From Methanobacteriota archaeon (lineage in GTDB: Archaea > Thermoplasmatota > Poseidoniia > Poseidoniales > Thalassarchaeaceae): a stretch of DNA of 12,804 nt. The stretch is taken from contig PCAI01000060.1 of assembly GCA_002731195.1 (NCBI GenBank), forward strand, positions 1-12,804. The letters run 5' to 3'. The notes below the pieces were generated by a model that saw nothing but the letters and a program-made list of their open reading frames with translations, did not search any database and was not told the origin of the DNA. Below, piece by piece: positions 1 through 7,900 of this stretch. The position numbers and the translations under genes are program-made. Position 1 is the stretch's first letter; each line of letters begins with the position of its first letter.

Positions 1-956
1 ACCGTTGCATTTGGAGAAAGCCTGGCAGTCATTAATTCAACTACTTGATTGGCTTGCTCTAGTGTCATATATGGCCCTCCAGTTACGTGAATCAACGCGC
101 CTGTCGCTCCATCAATTTCTATGTCCAATAGGGGATGATTAAGTGACTCATGAACTACTTCTTCTGGACCTCTATCACTTTCGCCATATAGCATCATAGT
201 TACCCCTCCTCCTTTCATTATCGTTCTAACATCTGCAAAATCTAAATTAATCAAACTAGGTAGAGTAATTGTTTCTACAACGCCCTTTACTATTTCTGCA
301 ATTAACTGATCCATTATACTGAAAGCTTCTTCCATCGGAAGATTTGGAACATAATGTAATAATCTATTATTATCTAATACAAGTACAGCATCAGCAGTTT
401 CTCGTACCATATTCAAACCTTCCAAAGCTCTTTTCATTCTCATTTTACGTTCTACAGAAAATGGAGTAGTAACTACTGCCACTACTAATGCACCCGCTTT
501 CTTTGCTTCTTCAGCAACTATTGGTGCAATACCAGTTCCTGTTCCGCCGCCTAATCCAGCTGTAACGAATACCAAATCTGCTCCTGCAACAATATTGCCA
601 ATTACATCTCTACCAGCTTCAGCACATCTTCTTCCCATTGCGGGGTCTCCCCCTGCTCCAAGACCTCTTGTAATATGTCTTCCAACAAGTAATTTCTGCA
701 TGGCGCGAGTATTATCGAGATGTTGTTTGTCTGTATTGATAGCTACAGTAATCGCACCCTCAACTCCTATGTGAGTTATCCGATTCATTGTATTATTTCC
801 TGAACCTCCGCACCCACAAACTAATATTCTTGGATCAGCAGGCCCATAGTCTTCTAATTCTCTGTCTGTTAGTGCTGTAGGAATCCTTTTAGAGTGGATT
901 TGATGATTTTCTTGATCAATAGATCTCATAGGCGCCTCTACCATATTTCTCCCCAT
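1..956 (-). CDS. ftsZ2: Cell division GTPase FtsZ, archaeal FtsZ2 type (3' end cut off by window)
   Basis: Tubulin-family GTPase that polymerises into the division ring at mid-cell on the inner face of the membrane. The minus strand is open from the start to the window edge, giving 318 residues; roughly the last 50-60 are outside. An N-terminal glycine-rich loop (GCGGSGNNT) is followed by the tubulin signature GGGTGTG at residues 136-142 and the T7-loop catalytic pattern NxDxxD (N237, D239, D242), so it should be an active GTPase. Stretches such as LDNNRLLHYVPNLP, IMDQLIAEIVKGV and TDKQHLDNT match, from memory, haloarchaeal FtsZ2 better than FtsZ1. In Haloferax, FtsZ2 drives constriction while FtsZ1 acts as scaffold. 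Two in-frame ATGs exist, at 956 and 944. The inner one has a GGGGAG just upstream but only four bases away; neither choice is secure. The gene is divergent from the tRNA-Tyr gene. Confidence 0.96.
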   Translation of the reverse strand, partial: MGRNMVEAPMRSIDQENHQIHSKRIPTALTDRELEDYGPADPRILVCGCGGSGNNTMNRITHIGVEGAITVAINTDKQHLDNTRAMQKLLVGRHITRGLGAGGDPAMGRRCAEAGRDVIGNIVAGADLVFVTAGLGGGTGTGIAPIVAEEAKKAGALVVAVVTTPFSVERKMRMKRALEGLNMVRETADAVLVLDNNRLLHYVPNLPMEEAFSIMDQLIAEIVKGVVETITLPSLINLDFADVRTIMKGGGVTMMLYGESDRGPEEVVHESLNHPLLDIEIDGATGALIHVTGGPYMTLEQANQVVELMTARLSPNAT

Positions 957-1167
957 GCATCCCCGGCATTGCTGCCTTACAATTCATCAGAGTTATCTTT
1001 CCCTTCTTAATAGTTGAGGGAAGTATGACACTCTAGAGGCCGTTTTTGTGACTCATTTTTTCCAACCGAATAATTAGAGTTATTAGATAACTAAATATTA
1101 TTTCCTTTCTGATTATTTAGTTAATACTGGAAAGCAAGATAAGGCAAGGTACGTTCGTCCATGATAT
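957..1167. other. Divergent intergenic spacer between ftsZ2 and tRNA-Tyr
   Basis: This 211-base A+T-rich stretch must hold the promoters for leftward ftsZ2 and rightward tRNA-Tyr. I see no convincing open reading frame or RNA structure in it. A+T runs around 1088-1100 and 1113-1126 are the only TATA-like sequences on the tRNA side. On the ftsZ2 side no clear TATA element stands 26 bp ahead of either candidate start. Confidence 0.6.
1113..1126 (+). promoter_or_regulatory. Candidate TATA box for tRNA-Tyr
   Basis: The sequence TTATTTAGTTAATA resembles an archaeal box A. Transcription would start around 1140-1150, leaving a short 5' leader to be removed by RNase P ahead of the mature 5' end at 1168. 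A second A+T run, CTAAATATTA at 1091-1100, is an alternative. The assignment rests on base composition and distance only. Confidence 0.3.
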
Positions 1168-1281
1168 CCGAGCTTAGCTCAGTTGGCTAGAGCACCTGAC
1201 TGTAGACTGGAAATAACAACTTCGGTTGTTGGCCAAATGGCCATCAGGGGGTCCCCGGTTCAAGTCCGGGAGCTCGGACCA
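1168..1281 (+). tRNA. tRNA-Tyr (GTA anticodon), intron-containing, CCA encoded
   Basis: Delivers tyrosine at UAU/UAC codons. A full cloverleaf can be drawn: acceptor stem 1168-1174 with 1271-1277 (7 bp), D stem 1177-1180 with 1190-1193, anticodon stem 1195-1199 with 1244-1248, and T stem 1254-1258 with 1266-1270 closing the TTCAAGT loop. The anticodon GTA lies at 1202-1204. The discriminator A is at 1278 and CCA is encoded at 1279-1281. The first pair is C1:G72, the tyrosine identity element of archaea and eukaryotes, as opposed to G1:C72 in bacteria; this also fixes the 5' end at 1168 and not 1167. An intron interrupts the anticodon loop after position 37. The 3' end abuts the stop codon of the convergent serine-kinase-like gene. 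Confidence 0.96.
1206..1242 (+). other. tRNA-Tyr intron (37 nt, position 37/38)
   Basis: The intron is removed by the archaeal tRNA splicing endonuclease. It sits after G37 (1205) and before A38 (1243), the canonical archaeal site. A bulge-helix-bulge can be drawn: central helix CUGU (1200-1203) with AUGG (1237-1240), two of the four pairs being G-U; 5' bulge 1204-1206 and 3' bulge 1241-1243, each cut after its second base. Inside are a UUCG-capped hairpin (1215-1220 with 1225-1230) and a competing GGCC/GGCC hairpin (1231-1234 with 1239-1242). The inner helix next to the 5' bulge is only about three pairs, so the motif is somewhat relaxed. Confidence 0.85.
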
Positions 1282-1719
1282 TCAATCCTGTAGGGATTTT
1301 AGAGGTATAGATATACTAGGTATTTCAAAATCAAAAGAATGTTTACTAGTTTTTGGAGGATAAACATATTTGGATAAACCCATCTCAATTACTTCTTCTT
1401 TTGTTATGGAATTTTTGCCACACTTCGGCCATACTTCTACTTTAATCCCCGAATCATTAAAATAATCTACAAATATTGTGGGAATTTTAGAAAGCCCAAG
1501 CTCTTTAGCAGCATTCCACTTATGGTGCCCGTCTAATATTACATTAGTTTCATAATCAGCTATTATTGGCTTATAGAAGCCCCGTTTTTTCATTTTATTA
1601 ATTCTAATTTTCAAATTCTCTTCTATTATTTCTTCATGATCTTTCAAAATGTTATGTTCAGCAAGAATAACGGCGCCATTTCCTCGCTCCACGATTCCTT
1701 CTGATGCAAGTAGGCTCAT
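1282..1719 (-). CDS. Small ParB/Srx-fold protein, SerK-like (putative free L-serine kinase)
   Basis: The 145-residue protein has the ParB/sulfiredoxin-like core: an N-terminal HE pair (H28, E29), a KPI strand around 50-52, the motif ILDGHHKW at 61-68, then LG...IP...DYF, and a C-terminal YPPKTSKH at 120-127. From memory this matches archaeal SerK (ADP-dependent serine kinase of Thermococcus, catalytic Glu30 in an HE pair) and SbnI of Staphylococcus in order and spacing. SerK is about 240 residues; here the segment between DYF and the PPKT motif is nearly gone. If active it would phosphorylate free serine in the cytosol. A longer reading frame opens at 1773, but it would overlap the start of the divergent L15e gene and place the HE pair unusually far in, so I chose ATG 1719. 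No Shine-Dalgarno precedes it. Its TGA at 1282-1284 touches the tRNA CCA end. Kinase activity is inferred; other DGHH-containing ParB-like proteins have unknown roles. Confidence 0.8.
   Translation of the reverse strand: MSLLASEGIVERGNGAVILAEHNILKDHEEIIEENLKIRINKMKKRGFYKPIIADYETNVILDGHHKWNAAKELGLSKIPTIFVDYFNDSGIKVEVWPKCGKNSITKEEVIEMGLSKYVYPPKTSKHSFDFEIPSISIPLKSLQD
1284..1300 (+). terminator. Possible hairpin terminator downstream of tRNA-Tyr
   Basis: AATCC (1284-1288) and GGATT (1294-1298) can form a five-pair stem with loop TGTAG, ending in TTTT (1297-1300). It begins three bases after the tRNA and lies within the last codons of the convergent serine-kinase-like gene, so it would be a terminator overlapping coding sequence. 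The stem is weak. Confidence 0.25.
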
Positions 1720-1746
1720 AAAGGAGTGTAAAGTCGGCGAGTCGCT

Positions 1747-1753
1747 AGGAGGT
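1747..1753 (+). promoter_or_regulatory. Shine-Dalgarno of the L15e gene
   Basis: AGGAGGT stands six bases before ATG 1760 and fixes that ATG as the L15e start. It is one of only two strong Shine-Dalgarno sequences in the window and lies in the 40-bp gap to the divergent serine-kinase-like gene. A TATA-like CATAAAG at 1716-1722 could give a short leader that includes it. Confidence 0.85.
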
Positions 1754-1759
1754 CTACAA

Positions 1760-2347
1760 ATGAGTCTAAACAAATATGTTAGGAATGTATGGAAGCAACC
1801 TAAAGCAAATATTCCAAGCCGTTATAGAATCGACAGAATGGCATCTTGGAGAAGAGAACCAGTCTTCCAGAAGATTGACAAACCAACTAGAATTGATGCT
1901 GCTCGAAGAGTAGGATATAAAGCAAAACAAGGAGTAGTTCTAGTTAGAACTAGAATACGCCGTGGTGGACTTAGAAAGGGCAAAATACACATGAAGCGTA
2001 AACCTTCAAAAGCAGGTATTACTAAGATAACAATGGCCAAATCAACTCAAAGAATTGCTGAGGAGAGAGCAAGTAAAAGATATCCTAATCTTGAGGTTCT
2101 AAATTCATATTGGGTAGGCGAAGATGGGAAAAATAAATTTTTTGAAATAATAATGCTCGATCCTCATCACCCAGTAATCAAGGCAGATAAAAAATACAAT
2201 TGGATTTCTTCCGGTAGTAGCCACAAAGGACGTGCTGAACGTGGAAAAACAAGTGCCGGTAAGAGAGGCCGAGGTCTGCATAACAAAGGGAAGGGAGCAG
2301 AAAAACTCCGTCCTAGTCTAAAGGCAAACAAAAATCGCGGAAAATGA
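1760..2347 (+). CDS. rpl15e: Large-subunit ribosomal protein L15e (eL15)
   Basis: Structural protein of the 50S subunit, found in archaea and eukaryotes but not bacteria. The 195-residue product is the normal family length. Recognisable family stretches are WRREP near residue 30, PTRIDAARRVGYKAKQG, VRTRIRRGG, RIAEERASKRYPNLEVLNS, YWVGEDGK, DPHHP, and the very basic C-terminal tail with TSAGKRGRGLHNKGKGAEK. The frame remains open upstream to 1649, but those codons are antisense to the serine-kinase-like gene and look nothing like the family; ATG 1760 has a perfect Shine-Dalgarno. It is divergent from the serine-kinase-like gene and followed after 46 bases by the PRC-barrel gene on the same strand. 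Confidence 0.98.
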   Translation: MSLNKYVRNVWKQPKANIPSRYRIDRMASWRREPVFQKIDKPTRIDAARRVGYKAKQGVVLVRTRIRRGGLRKGKIHMKRKPSKAGITKITMAKSTQRIAEERASKRYPNLEVLNSYWVGEDGKNKFFEIIMLDPHHPVIKADKKYNWISSGSSHKGRAERGKTSAGKRGRGLHNKGKGAEKLRPSLKANKNRGK

Positions 2348-2356
2348 TTATATCAT

Positions 2357-2371
2357 CCGTCATATTGATGG
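2357..2371 (+). terminator. Weak hairpin after L15e
   Basis: CCGTCA and TGATGG can pair (one G-U) around a three-base loop and are followed by TTT. This could be a partial terminator between L15e and the PRC-barrel gene. The stem is short and the T run minimal. Confidence 0.2.
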
Positions 2372-2379
2372 TTTAAACC
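2370..2379 (+). promoter_or_regulatory. Possible box A for the PRC-barrel gene
   Basis: GGTTTAAACC is a perfect ten-base palindrome with a TTTAAA core, ending 14 bases before ATG 2394. This is somewhat closer than the usual 22-28 bp from box A to the first base of a leaderless message. No Shine-Dalgarno precedes the ATG, so either a leaderless start or read-through from L15e is needed. Confidence 0.3.
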
Positions 2380-2393
2380 TCATCGGTCCTATT

Positions 2394-2648
2394 ATGGTTG
2401 ACCACTACCTCTCGGAAATAAGAGGACTTCCTGTGATTCTTCCAGATGGTAGAGTAATTGGAACTGTCAATGATGCCGTTGTAGAGACAAATGGATGGAG
2501 ATGTAGTCACATATTCATTGCCAATCCTCCTAGTGAACTAGTAGAAGGAAGAGTACATGTTTCAATTCCGTGGCATTGGATACGTTCAATAGGAGATGTA
2601 GTTGTTCTTCGATGGTTTCCAAAAACACCAATACCTCGTGATTTGTGA
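2394..2648 (+). CDS. Small PRC-barrel domain protein, CdpB-like
   Basis: This 84-residue cytosolic protein is essentially one PRC barrel: LSEIRGLPVILPDGRVIGTV, then a variable loop, a HIFIA strand, a region ending IPWHWIRSIGDVVVL, and a short tail. The pattern '(I/V)xGLPVxxxDGxxIGxVxD ... IPxxxIxxIGDVVxL' is what I expect of archaeal PRC-barrel proteins. Single-barrel proteins of this size include CdpB1/CdpB2 of Haloferax, which join SepF and FtsZ2 in the division complex; others serve RNA processing or are unassigned. ftsZ2 lies about 1.4 kb away on the other strand, which makes a division role attractive but unproven. It follows L15e. Its last codons overlap by four bases (GTGA) a possible GTG start of the next gene. 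Domain call strong, role tentative. Confidence 0.85.
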   Translation: MVDHYLSEIRGLPVILPDGRVIGTVNDAVVETNGWRCSHIFIANPPSELVEGRVHVSIPWHWIRSIGDVVVLRWFPKTPIPRDL

Positions 2649-2704
2649 TACTTCACGAACGTGATTGCGATACGATTCAAAAGGTATGTCGAAACGGTTG
2701 GGCA

Positions 2705-4912
2705 ATGAGAGGACAGTCCGCGAGTATATTTGCTGTTACTATCATATTACTTTCTACCTCATTCATTTATGCAGAATCAAAAGCAATAACTAATTGCAAT
2801 AACATCGATACAACATCTCTACCTAATAATTGGACAATCAATCAACAAAGTTGTGTGCGAATAGATTTAGGTGAATTGAATCCAAACACGGTATTTTCCT
2901 TTGAAATTTCTACTAATAATGACATAGATATCCTTCTCTTTCCTGCTAATTCTCTAGAAGTTTATCTAAATGAACAATCATATAGAAATGATATGATTTG
3001 GCAACAAGAATCCGTATTTGAAAATTTCAATGGAGATGGCGAATGGCACTGGACAGTTCCTGATGATAGAGAGAAAACAAGATGGTATATGATAATAGAT
3101 AATTTCGCTCATCCAGGAGATGATGGGATGGGTGCGCAAGGTGAACTAGAAGCTCAAGTTTCATTCGATATGCAAGAAATAATTATGCAACCATATACTC
3201 TTTTTGACTCAATAATTAAGGTAGATACAAGTAGCTTTTCAATAGCAAAAGGGCCAATTGTAGTCGATGCAGGTACTTACATAAACATATTTGCTAGGAC
3301 AATGGAAGGAAATCCTGATGTTTTTATTATGACAGAGGACCAACTAAACCTCTATTCAAATGGAGGTACTGCAGCTTCTAGGATAGTTGAAGCAGACATA
3401 CTCTTGGTTTCAAATGAGATGTATAGTCCATGGCTAGTTCCAGAATTATATGAAGGCGTCAATCTCTATGTAATTATTGATAATAGAGCCGGACCAGGAG
3501 GAGGGGGCGCAGGAACTACAATCGCAGGAACTACAATTACCGTATCTCTTGACCCAATAGTAAGTCCTACAATATCTACATTAAACCCTCAACAGACATA
3601 TAATGTCGGTGAATTAATCTCTTTCTCTGCATTAGATACACCAAATAGATCTAATCAAATTTCAGAATCTGGATATTCCTGGGATGTAGATCAAGATGAC
3701 ATTCCTGATTTCTTTGGGCCAATACTTGATTATATGTGGCCAAATCCAGATAATGCATCTCTAAAATTATACATCACTTCGACTGACGGAACAATAGCAA
3801 GTACTACTCTTCCAATAGAAATAGAAGATAATACGCCTCCTAACGCATCTATTTCTGTTAATGGAAATTTACAGAAGGGTTATAATCAACCAATATTAAT
3901 TAGTGCACTATTTTCTGATAATTGGGGTATCGAACGTATAGAATGGTTAGTAGACGGAATAATTGAACAAAGTAATTACAGTCTTGCCAACGCATTCAGC
4001 TCTTCATTTTCTTTTTCTTTCGATTCTAACTATCAAGCTGGTGAGCATAATATTGAATTTATTGTTACTGACAAGTCAGGACAGCAATCTAGTGATACCG
4101 TAAAAGTAATTCTTTCTGACCTATCTCCGCCTGTATTTAATGAATATGCAAATCAAATTTCTGTTTTTGTTGGAGAACCTGTTACATTTGAAATTTCGGC
4201 GTTTGATGATGAATCTTATGAAATACAATATTCTTGGATTTTTAATGAAGGATTGGAAGATGAAACACAGTTATATGGTAATTTAATTCAATATGATTTC
4301 GATACCACCGGGGCGCAAAGAGTTGTATGCATTGCTCAAAATAATGCCGGCTTATCTTCTCAAGCCGAAATAATTGTAACCGTGTTGGAGGAAGATACAG
4401 AAGATAACAGCCTAGATCTAACATTTATTCTAGTTTCATTAATTTTATTTTTGGTGATAATATCTATTATTCTGTATAAATTATTCCAAAGAAGAATTAG
4501 AATTAGAACTGAGGAATTAGGAAAAGAAGAAGAACCATCTGAAGAGATCAAACCCCCTTCTGCTGAGGAACAAAAACAAATGTGGGCACAAACTTCGCCC
4601 AATTTGTATGCTTCTGGAGAAAATAAAATTGAAAATATCTCGGATGTTGATTTGGAAGGATTATTGGAAGATGCTCAAAAAACACCTCCTAGTTCATTCA
4701 CACCTGAAGATGATTTACTTTCGGATTTAATTGACGATATCTCCGATTCTAAAGACACAGACACTGTTGTAGAACAAATACCAGACCGACTAATAAAGAA
4801 AAATTGCTCTTCCTGCAATCTATTGTTTTCTGTCGAACTTCCCGAAGGAATAGATTCTGCTCGCACTGCTTGTCCTAAATGCGGCTCTATCGAAGAGGTA
4901 AATCTTCTATGA
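2705..4912 (+). CDS. Type I membrane protein: duplicated ectodomain, three Ig/PKD-like domains, cytoplasmic zinc ribbon
   Basis: No family name recognised. From ATG 2705 the 735 residues read: signal peptide 1-23 (ending FIYA); two related beta modules, with matching blocks at 127-140 and 254-267 (WYMIIDN...PGDDGMGA and LYVIIDN...PGGGGAGT); three Ig/PKD-like sandwiches at about 286-376, 377-472 and 473-562; one membrane span at about 571-593 followed by KLFQRRIRIR; an acidic tail; and a C-terminal zinc ribbon with C701, C704, C723 and C726. D327-D329-D331-D335 resembles a calcium-binding loop. The layout is receptor- or scaffold-like, with the beta modules outside and a metal-binding knuckle inside. 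A GTG start at 2645, overlapping the PRC-barrel stop, is possible, but it would put 20 extra residues before the signal peptide, so I prefer 2705. Two N-terminal cysteines may pair. Expression may be joint with the PRC-barrel gene. Confidence 0.9.
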   Translation: MRGQSASIFAVTIILLSTSFIYAESKAITNCNNIDTTSLPNNWTINQQSCVRIDLGELNPNTVFSFEISTNNDIDILLFPANSLEVYLNEQSYRNDMIWQQESVFENFNGDGEWHWTVPDDREKTRWYMIIDNFAHPGDDGMGAQGELEAQVSFDMQEIIMQPYTLFDSIIKVDTSSFSIAKGPIVVDAGTYINIFARTMEGNPDVFIMTEDQLNLYSNGGTAASRIVEADILLVSNEMYSPWLVPELYEGVNLYVIIDNRAGPGGGGAGTTIAGTTITVSLDPIVSPTISTLNPQQTYNVGELISFSALDTPNRSNQISESGYSWDVDQDDIPDFFGPILDYMWPNPDNASLKLYITSTDGTIASTTLPIEIEDNTPPNASISVNGNLQKGYNQPILISALFSDNWGIERIEWLVDGIIEQSNYSLANAFSSSFSFSFDSNYQAGEHNIEFIVTDKSGQQSSDTVKVILSDLSPPVFNEYANQISVFVGEPVTFEISAFDDESYEIQYSWIFNEGLEDETQLYGNLIQYDFDTTGAQRVVCIAQNNAGLSSQAEIIVTVLEEDTEDNSLDLTFILVSLILFLVIISIILYKLFQRRIRIRTEELGKEEEPSEEIKPPSAEEQKQMWAQTSPNLYASGENKIENISDVDLEGLLEDAQKTPPSSFTPEDDLLSDLIDDISDSKDTDTVVEQIPDRLIKKNCSSCNLLFSVELPEGIDSARTACPKCGSIEEVNLL

Positions 4913-4965
4913 CCGCTATTCCAATAAACTCATAACTCGACTCATTTTACACTCATGAAGGGCAA

Positions 4966-4976
4966 TAGCATATATC
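4966..4976 (+). promoter_or_regulatory. TATA box of a leaderless promoter for the 1459-aa protein gene
   Basis: AGCATATATC is centred about 26 bp before ATG 4998, exactly where box A should be if transcription begins at the start codon. The bases just ahead of the ATG (TTAGGTTAGGTTAAGTT) carry no Shine-Dalgarno, supporting a leaderless message. The gene therefore probably has its own promoter separate from the upstream membrane-protein gene, which ends 85 bases earlier. Confidence 0.55.
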
Positions 4977-4997
4977 ACACTTAGGTTAGGTTAAGTT

Positions 4998-7900
4998 ATG
5001 GGAAGACGCAACCGGATAATCTTTCCTCGCTTTCATTCCAATCCTTCTCAGTTAGCATTAGTACTTACATTGCTATTTTTATTACCTATATTGACTCCAT
5101 TTGCTAATGTTGATGCTGAAGCAAGGATTGAATCAGACGATTTTGAAATTTTGGATGATTTATCAAACCTTTTATCAGAAAGACAGAACATAATTAATAC
5201 AAATACTATAGGCTCATTAGCAGAACCCAAAATCGACAATATAGATACTTTAGTTTCACCATCTGGGGACTCAGATCCTCTTTCTAATATCGGTCAAGGT
5301 GTGAAGAATATATCATTAATAGATACTAATCCTCCTGTTCCTTCTCATCCAGATGCATATGATTTGGCAATAAGTGGTGCAAGTAGGCCAGGAGAAGTAA
5401 ACAATATCTGGCAAACATTGATTAATGTTACAGACTATGTTATTTGGACAAAGTACACAGATATTGATGGAAACATTGTTGAAAAATTTGAAACAGTAAC
5501 ATTCAGTGCTTCTTTACTATCATTATTCAATTTTAATACTGAACCATTACTACATGCAATGGACATTGATGATGATGGCGATGATGATATTCAAGTCGGT
5601 TTAACTGTAGCATGGGATTTCAATGGAGGATGGGGAATTAATGGAGATACATTGTGGATTGAACCCGGAATCTCATTCACTGTAGCGGTCCTAGATGATA
5701 GTATTGATGATTCAGACTGGAATAATTTGAAATTCTTACAAGTTTCCTTAATTAAAGCCTTTGCTTATTCAGCCGGTTCCGGAACTTCAGTCCTTGGAGA
5801 TGGTGAAAGCTATATTTGGATTGTAGACTCAAGATTCACATCAACTCCTTATGATTTTTCTATAGAAATTGGAATTGAACGTTTTTATTTTGATATTTCT
5901 CAAGCAAGTAGTGGCTTAATATTAGCATTAACATTAGGTTTGATAGATATAGGGCAGGATGAAACAGGTATCGCTTTCGCTTCAATAGCTGCCCCTTACT
6001 CTATTCGAGTTAATAACGCTGGACAAGTATCATGCCCCTCAAGATATTCACCTTCTGAGTTAACTACTCTGCCATCCGAAGAAATTAATTGTGGTATTTC
6101 TGCAGGTTTAGGTTATATTCATTTTTCACCTCCAAATAATGCTGGTATCAGAAATGTATGGGAATTGGCGTACATAGATGCGACATTCCATCCAAATGGC
6201 GAATCTGATAGATTACCTTCAGAAGCAGAAATTATCATCAGAACTGATTCAATATTGCCAACTTCTACGGGCTTAGAAGGAGACAAAAGCCTTACTACAA
6301 TAGAATATTGGGCAGATGATAGAGCCGATGTATTCCTCCATTTTCATGAAAATAGGTCAAACCTTCCAGCATCAGAATCTGACTCAGATTATGGTAATGT
6401 CACTGATTCTTTGGGTTGGTTCAGAGGTATGCCAGAAGGTTCAATGTCTTCAGGTGAAATATCTAGAATTTTTAGGATGCTCGGTTCTGAAAATTCTCCA
6501 GAATTACCCGGAGGACAGCCTGATAGATTAGGATTAATTATAGGAGTTAAAAATTTCTCAAGAGATACTAGTCCAAATGTAAATGATTTGACTTTACCTA
6601 TTAATCCTGCTAATCCTCCTAATAGTTTAATACTTCTCAGATCCAAGCAGTCAATTGAAAGTATAGATTATTATTCCTGGTTCAAACGAGGAGGAATACA
6701 AGAAGATCACAGGGCAATTCATGTAAAGGCCAATGATATACCAACTGCATTGGTAGTTTATGGCTCATTTGAATTAGGAGGAACTTCAGATGCAGATACT
6801 AGCTTAGATAGTACTACAGACCTTGATTTTATCTCAAAAGTAGTTGATTCAGTGATATTGAATCTTGTAGATCTCTTTCTAGATACTGGTTCCGTATTAA
6901 ACGATGTTCCTTCAATTATAGTTGATTTGCTCAGTGGCGATACTACATCTGGTAGTTTTGATGGAGCATCATTTCACTTACTAATGACAAATAATTGGAA
7001 AGCAGATAGATCTATGATGCCCCTTACATCAATTGAATTAGCAATCGGATCTTCACCTCATCCAACTATCGATGGAGATCATTTAATATTATCAAAAGAT
7101 ACAGATTTAGATATTATACAAGGTATAAATGGGCCTGTTGAACCTTTGGCGCCGATTGCTGCTAGTGCAAGATTTAGTGGATTTATGGCTGCATCATTTG
7201 TTGACAATAATGATACTAATGAGCAAAAAATCGATATATTTACTGAATCTACTGAGTCTCTTGTGATGTCATTTATACAACATCCTCACAATTCTATTAT
7301 CAATTATTCTCATCATGCTATTTCTTTCTCAGATTTACCAAATGAATTGTCTATTATAATAACGCCCGATTCTTTAAATTATGCCGCATCATCAATTATT
7401 GATACTATATCATATACTGGTAATGAGGATAATCAATATCAGGCTGCAAATATAATAGATTTTCCAGCAAATTTTGTATCTACTTTTGGAAATATTTTAT
7501 CATGGTCTTCAGATACGCCGATTACTACTATAGAAGCTCAAATCTCTAATTCTACTAATCCTATTACAATGAGTGGCGACCATTTCTTATTTCACAATGA
7601 CCCTAGTAATGATCAAGTTAGCCTATCATCTAGAATATCTGGTTTGAAAGAAGTTGGTTGGATAGAGCCTCAAGAAGAAGGCGCCGAAGGATTAGTAGGA
7701 ATGGGGACTGCATATATGTCAATAGCAAATCCAAATCCCATGCTCATAAATGTTGAACAGGCGCCCACGAATCTAGATGACAAATTATCCGTAAAGGCAG
7801 AAATTAATCCTCTCCCCTCTTCTCTTTCACTCAAGATACCTACTGGCATTAACGAAGGGCCAAGTTTGATAATTCCAGAATTTGACACTTCTCAAGGTTT

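Noticed and set aside
1649..1759. Upstream extension of the L15e reading frame
   Set aside because: It is antisense to the serine-kinase-like gene, lacks any resemblance to L15e, and the perfect Shine-Dalgarno serves ATG 1760.
1720..1773. Longer start (ATG 1773) for the serine-kinase-like gene
   Set aside because: It would overlap the L15e start and Shine-Dalgarno on the other strand and adds 18 residues before the expected family N-terminus.
1822..2040. Minus-strand open frame of 72 codons inside L15e
   Set aside because: Antisense shadow of a highly conserved ribosomal protein gene.
2370..2379. GGTTTAAACC as a repressor operator
   Set aside because: A ten-base A+T-centred palindrome with no second copy; better explained as a possible TATA element or chance.
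4981..4997. TTAGG-like tandem repeat before the giant protein gene
   Set aside because: Only two and a half imperfect units; too short to be a repeat element or a telomere-like sequence.
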